DNA of 64,000 nucleotides from Tethya wilhelma (lineage: Eukaryota; Porifera; Demospongiae; Tethyida; Tethyidae), in assembly GCA_964030475.1 (NCBI GenBank), contig CAXIPT010000007.1:2601318-2665317 (forward strand). The letters run 5' to 3'. Below, in pieces: positions 31,913 through 43,900 of the stretch (the stretch's first letter is position 1; every line of letters begins with the position of its first letter). The notes beneath the pieces were generated by a model. That model was not told the DNA's origin. It saw only the letters and a list, made by a program, of their open reading frames with translations, and made no database searches. The translations under genes were made by a program, and so were the position numbers.

Positions 31913-34622
31913 CGCTCCATGGATGTAGCAACAACCGACAGCACCTAATGAGTTTGTTTGTGTACTTGTGTTTATGCTGTACCGTATTATTTATGTATTT
32001 GTCTGTGAGTTTGATTATTGTAATAATTATTAATATAATGCTAAATTCTATGTTTGTCTAGTTTTTAGTCTACTTTGTTGAGAAATTGTTTTTCTAAAGC
32101 AGGATCCTGAGTGACTTAACAAAATTAATAATTGATGTGTAAACTAATTTTTGTATGTCTATATTATTAAATGTTGATGTACTAAAGTTTGTTTGCCATT
32201 GCCTATAAGCAACCAAAGTTTTTATAGGCTATAATTGCCGGTTACTGGCTGGGTGGAGGTGACAACAGAGTACCTAGGGGTCACCGGGGTCAATCGAAAA
32301 CAAAATATTTGCAGCAGCACTTGACCATGCATCGATACTGCCCACTTAAGGGTCATGCAACTATAATTTGCAAGAAAGACTAATGCTACAAAGTGCCTGT
32401 CTATAGGGGTTCCCCTTTTGCTTGTGCCTGGCCTCAATTTCACACTTGGCTATCATGGCTATATAATTCTACTGATTCTCAAAGACCAGAGTTGGTTCTG
32501 TTTGAGATTTATATATAATTATTTGCTTTTTGGCAACCAGAGTTGGTTCTGTTTGAGATTTATATATATATATTTGCTTTTTGGCCAGCCAAACATGGCA
32601 TGCAGTAATGTTGATATGATGGTTGAGTCAATGACTATATTTTGTTTAATATACTGGGCCCGGTCTGAGACCCACCCTTAGAATGATATTTTTCATTATA
32701 ATTATTTCTCTGTTCAGTATAATACCATTAAATTTTAATAGCTAATTAGCTGTTTGTGCAGTACTGTCACGCAGCTCTACTTCTAGATCTCGCAATTTCA
32801 CCTATTATGCTCCACAATTTTACCTATTATGCTCAACATTTTCCTGTTAAAATCCATAATTTTTCATGCGTTCATACAAAATACACATCAACCAAGATAT
32901 CCAGATCTATTTTGATAACAATTTGACACAACTTACCTATTGTATAATTTGCAAAGGCCTACAAAAATTCTCACTCTTACACTTGCTACCTATCCACACT
33001 CATTGAGGAGCAGGCTCTCTCATTCACTGTATCTCTATCAGACATCATACACTTTCACATCCACTCACAGGCTCTCTCACACACACCGCACACATACCAT
33101 ATAATTATTAAAGGAAAAAATCATGCAAAATTGAAATAAATTTCTATATAAATGCAGTATGTTATCACTACGGACCTATTGACCTCATAATATTAATAAT
33201 TTAATCAAACAGTCAAGAAAACTGTTGCCATGGCAACCAAATTTTGTCCAATTAATTGTCTAATCATACTTCAAATCCCCGTGGGGATAGCAAGATACAT
33301 ATCTAGGTCCGAGATATGATACATTTCCATAAAATGCACACCTACCGATTTCTCCTTCTTGGTCATACCTCATCAACCAATAGATGAATTTTTATCCATC
33401 TGATAATTAATCATCGAAACCTCATTATATACATAAATATTCATCATTTTGACATGAAATTTTAGTTACATGAAAAAATAGTTATATTTTTTTATTATAT
33501 TATCCTAATATTTTGAATATATATACCTTTTCACAAGCTGTAAAATGAGGATTACTTTAAGCAATTTTTATTGAAATTTCTATTGACCTGGGCCTGTGCA
33601 CAGAGTAGGCAAACATGCACACAAAGTCAGTCCAATGATGACAGACAGACAGATGCACCTGCAGTACTACTCGCTATCTATTATTTATGTTAATTCTGTC
33701 TGTATCCTTTATTTGTATTATAATATTACAAGGAGTGGGGCTCGCTTCGCTCGCCCACTCCTTATAGGATCAGTTTCTACAATAGTAAGATAAAATTGAT
33801 GAGCAAGCTATTGTATATAAATATTCTTCTATTGTCAGTTGGCTTAGAACAACCTTTGCAGTTGACAACAATCACATCAATACAATACTGGCATAAGCAA
33901 TTGGAAACTCAAAGGGAAGCAATGCTCCATGTGTATAATATGCACTGCTGTTTACTTTGCAATTTGGCCAGCTCAGCAAATTTACCTCACTACGTGACGT
34001 CACAAACGACCCTTTTCGAATTTCCGACTTCCGCCATTTTTGTAATCAGCTGGCAAAGAAACTCGTTATCTGGCTAGCTGTGTTTCGTGTACAGCGACAG
34101 AGAAGCAAGTTCTCCCCTCGCTACGCTTCTTTTGTGAAAGATTGGCTTCTCTATCACGCTTCTTTGTCGGATTCATAGGCCACTGGTAAGCCTTGTCAGC
34201 AATCTCAAAAAAAAGTTAGCCTTACTTGTAGTGCCTGTGATTCTATCCTAGGCTAGTACTATCTAAGCTAGTTCTCTAGGCACACTTTTTATAGCTTGCA
34301 TTTTTCACAGTCCAAAGAAAAAGTAGTGTTTTTGTTCGAGGTCGCATCACTTCCGGTGACCCTCCGTTACACACACACACACACACGGACAATATCTATG
34401 GACAAAACTTTGCTTATAATATGATAGCTATTTACTATGCATACTGAGCTATTTGATTTTAAAAGAAGACCTACTTAAATTTATATCCCTGTAACTAGTA
34501 TGGAAACGTACAAATTGCAAGGGTCACAAGAAAACAAACTGAGTGTTTGAACAACGATTGATATACTATACGGTTGTAGGTGTTCACAAAAAAAACAACA
34601 CATTCATCATCCATTTATGCAC
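31913..34622. other. intergenic region with segment-duplication relics
   Basis: 31913-32200 is the 3' flank of the FIP200-like gene and matches 36937-37230. About 32220-32430 is an inverted diverged copy of the repeat at 2620-2825. 32473-32507 is a relic of the TKL-kinase start (TTCTCAAAGACCAGAGTTGG against TTCTCAAAGACCAGAATTGG at 37613), followed by a tandem partial repeat near 32536-32585. 32690-33590 is very AT-rich with a GTTGCCATGGCAAC palindrome near 33225. 33930-34200 has no recognisable feature. A short CA run lies at about 34371. Confidence 0.6.
32473..32507 (+). pseudogene. relic of TKL-kinase first exon
   Basis: About 35 bases match the first codons of the TKL kinase at 37601 (SQRPELV...), lying downstream of the first Claw-gene copy just as the intact kinase lies downstream of the second. 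It supports a tandem segmental duplication. Confidence 0.65.
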
Positions 34623-35040
34623 TTAGCAATCAGTTTCATGGTCAAATGCTCCAATGTGAAGATAGCCTGCCATTGACTCCAGAGATTGCGAGAGACTCTT
34701 AACCAAATCAGAGAATGATGGCCGATCACTAGGAATAGCCTTCCAGCATTCCAGCATGGCCATATCATAACTAAAGACATATTATGTACAAATTGACATT
34801 AATTTTGAGAATTAAAGCAGTAACTAGTAATATTACTACCTACCATGAGTTCATGATAACAATAATATCACTATAATAATTATAATTCTTACATTTCATC
34901 ACTACAAGCAGCATTAGCTGGTTTCTCCATCCTATATCCACTCTCCAGTTGAGGCAACAGCTCAGTTGGTTTGAGACTGACATACGGCACTTTCCCTCCA
35001 CTGAAGATCTCCCAACAAGTCACACCAAATGACCACTATT
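34623..35040 (-). CDS. receptor-type tyrosine kinase, 3' fragment
   Basis: Exons 35040-34893 and 34770-34623 join in phase. They encode the kinase C-lobe: WSFGVTCWEIFSGGKVPY, then MLECWKAIPSDRPSFSDLV, where CW...P..RP.F is the tyrosine-kinase subdomain XI signature, and a short tail ending at TAA. The rest of the gene is lost in the N run at 35043-35089. The receptor class cannot be judged from this piece. Confidence 0.85.
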
Positions 35041-35042
35041 AA

Positions 35043-35089
35043 NNNNNNNNNNNNNNNNNNNNNNNNNNNNNNNNNNNNNNNNNNNNNNN
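35043..35089. other. assembly gap (N run)
   Basis: Undetermined bases between the tyrosine-kinase fragment and a CT microsatellite. The 5' exons of the second Claw-gene copy would lie here. Confidence 0.95.

Positions 35090-35165
<76 letters not shown>
35090..35165. repeat. CT microsatellite next to gap
   Basis: A pure CT run of about 75 bases directly after the N run and upstream of the acceptor at 35177. It is equivalent to the run at 30653-30720. Confidence 0.9.
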
Positions 35166-35168
<3 letters not shown>

Positions 35169-35177
35169 TCCATCCAG

Positions 35178-36936
35178 ATATTGTGCTGGTGATATAGTTC
35201 TCTTCCACCCAGTGAAGCTCTCCCAGAGCAAGACCACTGCTCCAGTGGTGATGCATCTTGATAGACCCAAACCGTACATCTTGCTGGACTTATCAAGTTA
35301 CAACATCTTCAACATTAGACCTGGAAGAATGTACGTGACCACATAAAATAAGCACGATTGTACTAAAGTCCATCTGGTTTGAGAATGCTGCCAGAAGTGA
35401 AATATGAGATTCATGCAATACTTTTATTATGCCCAGGACAAAAATAGCTAACTTTTGACTGGTAAGGTGTAGGAAGCTGAAAAAAGCAATCAAAAGAATG
35501 GGGAGAACAAGCGCTTTCTAATGGTGTTTGAAACTTTGAAATCGGTTGGATATTTTAATTTTTTTTCTAGAGGCATTCTCAAACCAGATGGACTTTAGTT
35601 CTAGTACTCTATTGTGCTTGTGGATGTATGTTGCCTTAAAAACTGTATGCTAATCATGCACGAGACAATCCATTATGAAAATATCAACGTCCAGCAACAG
35701 ATCCAGCCAACCTCAGATGCAATTGTGGTTTGTGTATGATATTTTCTTTTCTCTTCACTGCAGTCCTGATGTCTTTCTTGGTAAGCTGTCTCAAAAGCCA
35801 AGGCAAGAGAGATTTGAGGTGAGTTTGTATGTCTCTGTGTACCCAGAGGAGGTATGAAGGTATTGCATGTGTGCCACAGACTCGGTTTTGAGTTGCTAGT
35901 AGGTAAATTGAAAACTTTTGGGTAAATTTCTCCAATGAAATTGGGGCTAAGTACTGTAGTAACGACTTTGAGCTAAAGTAGTAATAAGGTTACTGGGCTA
36001 GTGTTTGAATATGAATATGCTAATAAGCACATACTAGTTATTTTAGATGCGGAAGCAGATAGTTAATTTTTGGCGTCAATTTTTGCAGAGCTTGCAAAAA
36101 ATCTTACCGTATATTGGCAACTGCACAGTGGAAGGTAAAGGACGGCTCGAAGAGTTTTTACAAAAAGAAACAGCTGGATTGTCGAAGCGCTCTTTGGAAC
36201 ACTTTTTAGCTGCTCAAAGAGTTTGTAGCTGGAGTTGAAAGAAAGTCTCGTCGAGCCGCCCTCGAGAACCAGTGTAGGTTTTCTCTGCCACAGCGTTCAG
36301 GAAAGAACAACACTCACCAGGTTGGAAAAAACTGACGCCAAAATTTTATTTGAGCCTGACTTCCACTGTAGCACTTAACAGACGCACTGTAATAATCCAC
36401 ATTTTCCATTTTCTAAGAATAAGCAGGTGATGACTGCGCTTTTCTAGCAGTAGAAGTTGGTCCAAGTGGTAGTGTTGCCATAAAAGCCTAATTATGGCTG
36501 GATATTCTAGCTCATGAATTATTCATATTCAAATACTAGCCCGTAACCTTAAGATGTCCTCTAAAACAAACCTTGCGAGCTTTTAAACTTAAGAAGTAGG
36601 AAAGTAAAATTGTGGCTCAGTAAATTATTTTGTCAACTTTTCCACTTGTACATGTATAAAACTTTAATCACACACAAATGCACATTGCCATGCACACACG
36701 TGTTATAGAGTGTTGCCAACAGAGACCTAGCTGCTGACATTGGAGAGACAAGTGGAGTGTTCTACCGTGTCAAGGCTGAACCCATCCCGCTCAAGTTCAC
36801 CCCCCAGCGCCCTGCTCCCCCCTCTACTGCTCAGTCCCCCACTGATAAGAAGCCCCGGACAGCCTCTGCTGGCCATCACGGAGGGGGTGGGTTTGTTAGA
36901 GGACTCCTTCACAAGAAGAACAAAGAGTATATCTAA
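35178..36936 (+). CDS. second copy of FIP200-like Claw exons (partial)
   Basis: Exons 35178-35330, 35764-35818 and 36709-36936 match the last three exons of the gene at 26793-31912 in length (153, 55 and 228 nt) and nearly in sequence. The protein reads YCAGDIVLFHPVKLSQSKTT, FLGKLSQKPRQERFE and GETSGVFYRVKAEPIPLKF, and ends KKNKEYI. Introns and 3' flank are also similar, with a 567-bp insertion in the last intron. The upstream part is lost in the gap, so whether a kinase precedes it is unknown. Recent tandem copy or alternative allele. Confidence 0.8.
35985..36551. mobile_element. 567-bp TIR element inserted in Claw-gene intron
   Basis: Termini TAAGGTTACTGGGCTAGT and (reversed) ACTAGCCCGTAACCTTA, extended by TTTGAATATGAATA and its complement. 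The first gene copy lacks it at the same intron position (near 31512, AGTAGTATTAAGATTTCC), giving a natural empty site. It has one 63-codon open frame but no transposase motif. Confidence 0.8.
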
Positions 36937-37600
36937 CGTTCCATGGATGTAGCAACAACCCGACAGCACCTAATGAGTTTGTTTGTGTTTATGCTGTACC
37001 GTATTATTTATGTATTTGTCTGTGAGTTTGATTATTGTTGTGAGTGTAATAATTATTAATAATTATAATACTAAATTCTATGTTTGTCTAGTTTTTAGTC
37101 TACTTTGTTGAGAAATTATGTTTTTCTAAAGCAGGATCCTGAGTGACTTAACGAAATTAATAATTGATGTGTAAACTAATTTTTTGTAAGTCTATTATTA
37201 AATGTTTGTATGTATATACGTTGATGTAAGTTTGCGAGAAAGTAGTATAGTACGTGGTACCTATTCAGGGGATTCCCCTTTTGCACGTGCCTGACCTCAA
37301 GCTTCAACCTACAGCTAGCTAGCTATTATACTGGACTATGGAATGTTCAATGGGAATGTTAATTAACTTTTAACACACTTGCATTATCCCTTATAATTAC
37401 TGAGAGCCCAAAAAGAAAAAAATAGAGTGATCTCTAACTAAAGCACATGAGCAAGGGTGTTGAGTTTAAATATATATCATGCTTACAATCTTCCAAAATC
37501 TTCCTGTAAGCCAGTCTGCAATTTCTAATTAGCGACCTCATTACCGAAAGGTCAAGTCTGGCCAGCCAGACTATTAACCTTCTTCGATTTCAATTTCCCA
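36937..37600. other. 3' flank of Claw copy 2 and promoter of TKL-kinase gene
   Basis: The first 300 bases duplicate 31913-32200. The remainder is unique and must hold the promoter of the kinase gene starting at 37601. No other feature is seen. Confidence 0.5.
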
Positions 37601-40484
37601 ATGGCTAATGATTCTCAAAGACCAGAATTGGTTCCGTTTGAACTTCGTGATGTAGAAGGACTGGAAAACGATTTAGAGGTGAAAGGGGTTGGATCATTTG
37701 GAGCCGTATACGAGGTCTCCCTGTACGGCCTTCCTTGCATAGCCAAAAGTCTCCACAGCATACTCCTAGGCTACGAGTCTAGAGTCAGAGCCCCTCTCAA
37801 GGATGGGCAGAAGAAAAGTTTGCGTGAAAAGTTCGAGGATGAATGTGTTCTACTCAGCAAGTTGAAGCATCCCAACATTGTGAAATTCATTGGTGTGTAC
37901 TATGGAATGTACACTGGAGAGATGTCCCTCATCATGGAGAAACTGCACACTGATCTGGGAAATTATGTTGAGAAAAATCTGAATATTCCAGACTCCATTA
38001 AGGTCTCTCTCTTGCTTGATGCTTCAAGCGGACTCCTTTACTTGCATTCACAGCAACCTCCTATCATTCATCGAGATCTGTCTGCTGCTAATATCCTTGT
38101 CACGTCCGATTGCAGGGCAAAAATTGCCGATGTTGGTGTGTCTACAAAATACGACACATCAACTGTCGTTCTTGAAGTGCAAGCCCAAACGGTTCAACCG
38201 GGAGCTTTTGCCTACATGCCTCCCGAAGCATTGTGTGAACATCCCAAGTACGACACCAAACTTGACATCTTTTCGTTTGGAGCTGTCATACTGTACGTCA
38301 TCAATCACAAGTTTCCTGAAGTTCACGAAGTGTCGTATTCCGAGATTAAGGAGGGTAAAATTCAGCTGGCAAAAAGAAAGACATCTGTGCGTAAAGCTGA
38401 AGGCCACAGTTTGTTTCCCATTGCTGCTCAGTGTCTAGAAGACAACCCAGAATTACGTCCTGCAGCTCAAGAGCTAAACTCTCAACTACATGATATAAAG
38501 AGCCAGTGCCCAAGAAATTCCTGGGAGATTGAAGTACAGGTACAAAGACTTAAAATGCTGTATTGTTTGTCAATCTGGTTTGAGTATGCTGCCAGATAAT
38601 GTGAGCTTCTGAAATTTCATAATGTTGATAATACGTACAATAATTATACTATCTTACTTTTCATGAATGCATATATTCCCTGGTTGTTTTTCCAGATTAC
38701 TAAGCCTTACCGGTCAAAAGTTAGCAGTATGTTTCATATGTTCCAATGGTTTTAAACTTTAAAATCGGGGGCAATAAGAAGTTATTCAACGTTTTCTAAT
38801 GGCATTCTCAAACCATGCAGATGGACTTTAGTATTATTATGTTTTTGTACAGGCAAAGAGAAATGAGTTCACTTCTAATCTTGGGCGACATGATGGCAGT
38901 GGTTCTCAGGTTGTTGAAGAAGAGCAGGCTACACCACATGAGGCTACACCACATCAAATCACACATAGTGAGAAGTCTCAAAGGTACAATTTTGGTCCAA
39001 CCACGTTACTATAATCTCTGAGGCTGTAGAGTTGTAGGACCTGTACATCTGGAATGGACATACTCTAGGCAAACTGAACCATAGGTCAAGATTAGATACT
39101 TTACGATAATTCACTTTACAAACACGCACACATACATTAGTCTCTCTAGTGCTGACACTAAGACTCTACAGTCCCTAACTGAGCAGCTAGCACTCTTCTG
39201 TAGCACTGCTGAAAAACTGACGTAAGCAAATGTATCATTCTGCATACTTTGGGACTTGTTTATTCACATGCAATCGATGTAAACATAATATAGTTATTGT
39301 TATCGTATGCTTGCCCCATTCAGACCTGGAGTTTCCAGCAAGAGTTCGTCGACACTACCTAAGAGACCTGGTGGATCAAAGTCACCCCTCTATCCCGACC
39401 TGCTGGATGACTATACAGTCATTGGCAGCTTGCCAACCAGTACTGATGCTAGCAGTGTGAGCACTGCTGGGGATATCAGCTCCCTCATGCCTCAAGCCAA
39501 ACAGCTAGCTGAGCTGTTGAAGGTGAACCTTGACTCCATGAAGACTGATAGTGCCTGTGCTCTCAATCTTACCGCCAACAGTGCACTTATCAAGATAGCC
39601 AAACCAGAGGAGTAAGTCTACCTAGCTGTATATGTTTCTGTTTCACACCAAGTCTCTCAAGTAACGAGTAACCTCATTCCCACGCCTCCCTCTTTTTGAG
39701 TCAACATCCACCTGAAGTACCATTCCACTGATTTCCTGGAGAGGTAACCTGGGAATGAGGCTATATATAGACATTATATAAGCATCTGCTGCAAATTTGC
39801 TGGATATCGTTCTAAATTGCTACCATGCAACCTCCTTTGGCTTGTTACTAACTAATGTTATTTCATCCAGATATTGTGCTGGTGATATAGTCCTCTTCCA
39901 CCCAGTGAAGCTCACCCAGAGCAAGACCACTGCCCCAGTGGTGATACATCTTGATAGACCCAAACCGTACATCTTGCTGGACTTATCAAGTTACAACGTC
40001 TTCAACATTAGACCTGGAAGAATGTACGTGACTTATAGTTTGCATATAATAATACTCTTTAATACAAGCATGCTCTGCCTAGTAGAACACTTATAGCCTA
40101 GCTTGCAATCAAAATGTGGGAGTTCTCACCCTTGTTACTTCTGTGTGGCAAAAAACGTACACTAGCCAAGAAAGGTGACAAAATTAGTCATATCACCATT
40201 TAATACAGATCCCACAGAACAAAAGTCTTAGAGCTTGACAACCTAGTTCTCAAGGATAGGCATGCCACCTGAGTGGTGAGTCATACAGCCTTTAAATTTG
40301 TTGCCTAAACATGCAGGGTTCTTAGTTTGAATTTTCATGCATAAACCAGCAGCCTCAGATGGTCTGAGTTGTATGATTCATGTTTTTCATTGTTTTTTTT
40401 TTTGTTGTTTCTCCACTACAATTATACAGCCCTGACCTCTTTCTTGGTAGGCTGAGTCAAAAGCCAAGGCAGGAGAGATTTGAG
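37601..40484 (+). CDS. TKL kinase spliced to a FIP200-like Claw module (exons 1-6)
   Basis: Exon 1 (37601-38539) is a complete kinase: glycine loop GVGSFGAVYE (29-38), Lys49, HRDLSAANIL (157-166), DVG at 177-179 in place of DFG, and MPPEAL. The fold and motifs fit tyrosine-kinase-like (TKL) kinases. Exons 2-6 (38853-38983, 39150-39221, 39324-39611, 39871-40023 and 40430-40484) match, exon by exon, the C-terminal exons of the FIP200-like gene: VVEEEQ linker, KTLQSLTEQLALFC helix, YPDLLDDYTVIGSL, YCAGDIVLFHPVKL and FLGRLSQKPRQERFE. Every junction is GT-AG and in phase. With the last exon at 59520-59735 the coding length is 1,854 nt (617 residues). The first six exons lie on sequence without any N, so kinase and Claw module are physically continuous. 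Confidence 0.85.
39668..39762. mobile_element. short foldback copy, TTCCCAGG family
   Basis: Inverted ends ACCTCATTCCCACGCC and CCTGGGAATGAGGCT about 95 bp apart, inside the intron between exons 4 and 5 of the TKL-Claw gene. Confidence 0.6.
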
Positions 40485-40933
40485 GTGAGTGTCACAAATT
40501 TAAGTGTGTATTATGATATGTACGGTAGTACGTATAGTAGGAATGGGCCGACTGTCTCATTGATACAATACAAAATCTTATAAACTTTCGAGGAAAGAAA
40601 GTTAAGCCTTTAAATGCATTCAATAGCCTCCCACCGACAGTTTACTTACTGTATTAACAAAGAAAACTGGCAGAAAGTTTCTAGAGCACTCTGGAGAGAG
40701 CGCTGGGCAGAAGCCACAAGAGTGCAATACTTCTTCCTAACTGACTTACTTGAACGCGATTTCCAGACAAACAAAAGGCATTGAGCCAACTTTGACTACA
40801 TAGTGAGACTTCAATTCATCTGTAGTACGTCCTTTTCGACTTGTTTGCTGGCGAAAAGGCAGCAGACAAAATCTAGGCAGCTTTGAAACTCTTGATATAA
40901 AATACTGTACTTTTATTTAGCCATTTTGATGTN
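40485..40933. other. start of last intron of TKL-Claw gene, up to contig join
   Basis: No exon recognised. The single N at 40933 ends this contig, and the sequence beyond belongs to an unrelated, oppositely oriented gene. Confidence 0.6.
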
Positions 40934-43900
40934 TCTTAAGAATCCCTGATTTTCTTGTTTCTATTTCATAGCTTGCAGTTGCTTCTGGGTCATCATCAGC
41001 TGGCTCAGTCCAACGTATCTTTATAGCATTTGCTTCTCTTCCAACAATGCGAAGATATCTTGGCCGGCCTGGAATAAGCTCTTTGGTCATTACTGTGATT
41101 GTTTTCTGTGGCCCATTTCTGTCATTGCAATTACTAGCATCTACTCTAAATTCATATTGTTCGTCTGATTTTAACTCTCCTATAGTAATTCTGGTTTCAT
41201 TTGTTGATGTAAGAAATTGCCACGGATTTCCCATTGATAGATATATATCATATTCACATACAGTGACAGGATTGATGTGTGGTTCATCCCATTCTAAGTA
41301 TGCTTCATGAGCAGTTGTTTCTACTTGTAAATTTGTTACTGCTCCAGGCAGAAGATCTGATATTTGCAATTGAACCTCTTCACTTGGCTCACTCTCCCCT
41401 ATAGAATTTTCAAGTCTGACACGGTAGTAAAAATAATCATCACCAGAAAAATCTGTGTTACGTGCATTTTGAAGAATTATCTCCTCTTCTTGCCATTGAT
41501 AATCAGTGTCAACATCTATTCTCTCAGTTATTTCCCAACTCTCTGATTCATAGTCCCATTCTTCAATAATGAGGTAGATAACTGGACTTCCATTTTCTTG
41601 ACTCTTGGAAAGCATTTCAACAGTTATTGTTGCTTTTCTTGGATCACTATTATGTAGCCTAATTTGTGGCTTAGATGGAATTGAAGGCACACCAGCTGGG
41701 ATTGTTTGTGTAATTTCACTATAGTCACCTATAACATAACCATTCATGGAATAGACCCGAAAACAATATGAAGTACAAGGCTTGAGATCAGAAATCTCTA
41801 AAGATTCTGTGGATGTACATAACTTTTTGTATACTCGGTTTGAAGTAATTATTCGAACTTCAACATTATAAGAGTTGACTATCTGGTCAGGTTTTTGCCA
41901 CTCAAGACTGACACTCTTGCATGTTAATGCTGTTAATGAGAGATATTTTGGTGGTCCAGGTTCTACATTTGTGAAATCTACTGTGAGAAATTCACTGTAT
42001 TCACTTGTACCAGCACTGTTTCCTATACATACACATACTAAGCGTGTGGTGTCATCAATCTTTATGTGTTTTTTAATTGTGTCTGACCTGTGATATGTAC
42101 TAACAGGATATTCCTCTACTGGAAATTGGAAATTTTGTTTATCATATCGGTAAACTATAATTCTATTTATAGGACTTCCAATGTCTTCCAAATTTGGTTT
42201 GACTATATGGATAGTAGCTGTACTAACGGATAGTACATTCAAGCATGGCTGTTCTACTAGTTTGGGTGGACATGATTGCGTACGAATGAACAATCTTTCA
42301 CTATTCCTTCCTGTCCTTCCACTTGCATTACTGGCATAACTGTGGAATTCATATTTTTTATTCGGCCTAAGTCCATACACATTATTGAATGTCTGTTGAC
42401 TGTAACGTGAAATTATTTCAAAGGAATCTTTCACCACTTGATAAGAAGCAACAGAAAAAGGATTAATCTTGGGTGCTGTCCATACTAGTTTGAGGCTGTT
42501 TGATGTAACATTATGGGCTCGAAAATTTTGAGGTTGTCCTGGTATCATGTCTGAGACATTGATCACGGCTTCTTTGCTGGCTTCACTAGTGCCTACAGAA
42601 TTTCTCATTCTTACTCGATACTTAGGTCCTTGCATTCTGCTTGTTACATTATCTAGTCCTAGTGCAAAAGACATGTTTTCATTACTGTAGCCAGCTGCAG
42701 CTGGGGGCCTATAGTTTTTTTCAACTATCCAGCATTGGTTGATAGCTGACCACTTTTCAATTACAACTTGGTTAACTGGACTGCCATTTTCATCAGTTTT
42801 ACTAAGTCTCGGTACTGTGAGAGTTACTGATAGTGCTGAATCAATACAAATTAATGGCTTTTGTGGTCTATTTGGAGAACTGGCAAGGGTTGTTACTTCA
42901 ATGCAATCTGAGGAGATTCCAGTCTCTCTACCATTGATGGAAGAAACTCTAAATGAATATTTAGTATTGGGTGATAAATCTTGTTTAGCAAAACTTGTGT
43001 GTTGCTGCATTCTAGATAATACAATCCAGCTGTTAACCATACTTAATTGTTTAAATTCAAGTCTATACCATTTAGCTGAGGCTGGATTGGTACTTGGAGG
43101 ACTCCATACAATTTTAACACTAGATGAAGTTGAATGTACAGATTTAAGATTAGATGGCGGGCCTGGTATGACATCATCTAGTAAAAGTTCAATGCATTCA
43201 CTTGGCTTGCTTTCCCCAATTGAGTTCACCATTTTAATTCGATAAAGCAGTGGCACATTAGAAATCACATTAGGAAGTGTAATGCTGAAGTGTATTAGTT
43301 TATCACTAGAATATGCTGATAAGTTTATTGTTTCGTCATTGACCCAATATGAATTCGTTTTACAACTTCTTTGAACAATAACTTTTTTGACTGGAGATCC
43401 ATTTTCTTCTATCTCTGCTAGTTTCTGTACTATTATGCTAGCTTTGGTCAGAGAAATTACACTTATTATCGGTCTTTGTGGTTGATTGGGACAGTCTGGT
43501 TTGGTTTTTATGACGTGAGTTGGGGGTCTTTTTTCATCCGCAGTTCCATGAACATTTGAGCAGCTCAACTGAAATTTGTAAGATGTCATTGGGAGCAAAT
43601 GTTGAATCTTGGTGGAGGTAGTTGCAGCATTAACAACAATGTTTGTCCAGTTGGTATCTTGCTTGAGATACAAGTTATAACAGTGTACTGAAGCGGGGTT
43701 AATTTCTGGAGGTTTCCATGAAATCTGCATGCATCTAGCTTGTGGTATAATGTTTAAGGACAAAGGTTCACCTGGAATGAAGTCACTTGCCAAAAATTCA
43801 ACTGCATTACTTGGCTCACTCTCACCTGCCTTATTTCGAAATCGGATGCGATATAGATAGATGGTATCTTTACTCACATTAATTGTAGATACCTGTAGCG

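Noticed and set aside
36047..36238. 63-codon frame in the Claw-copy-2 intron as a gene
   Set aside because: It lies wholly inside the 567-bp TIR element and has no transposase motif.
42739..43245. Plus-strand frame of 168 codons inside GBP gene A
   Set aside because: Shadow of the FN3-coding minus strand; no independent features.
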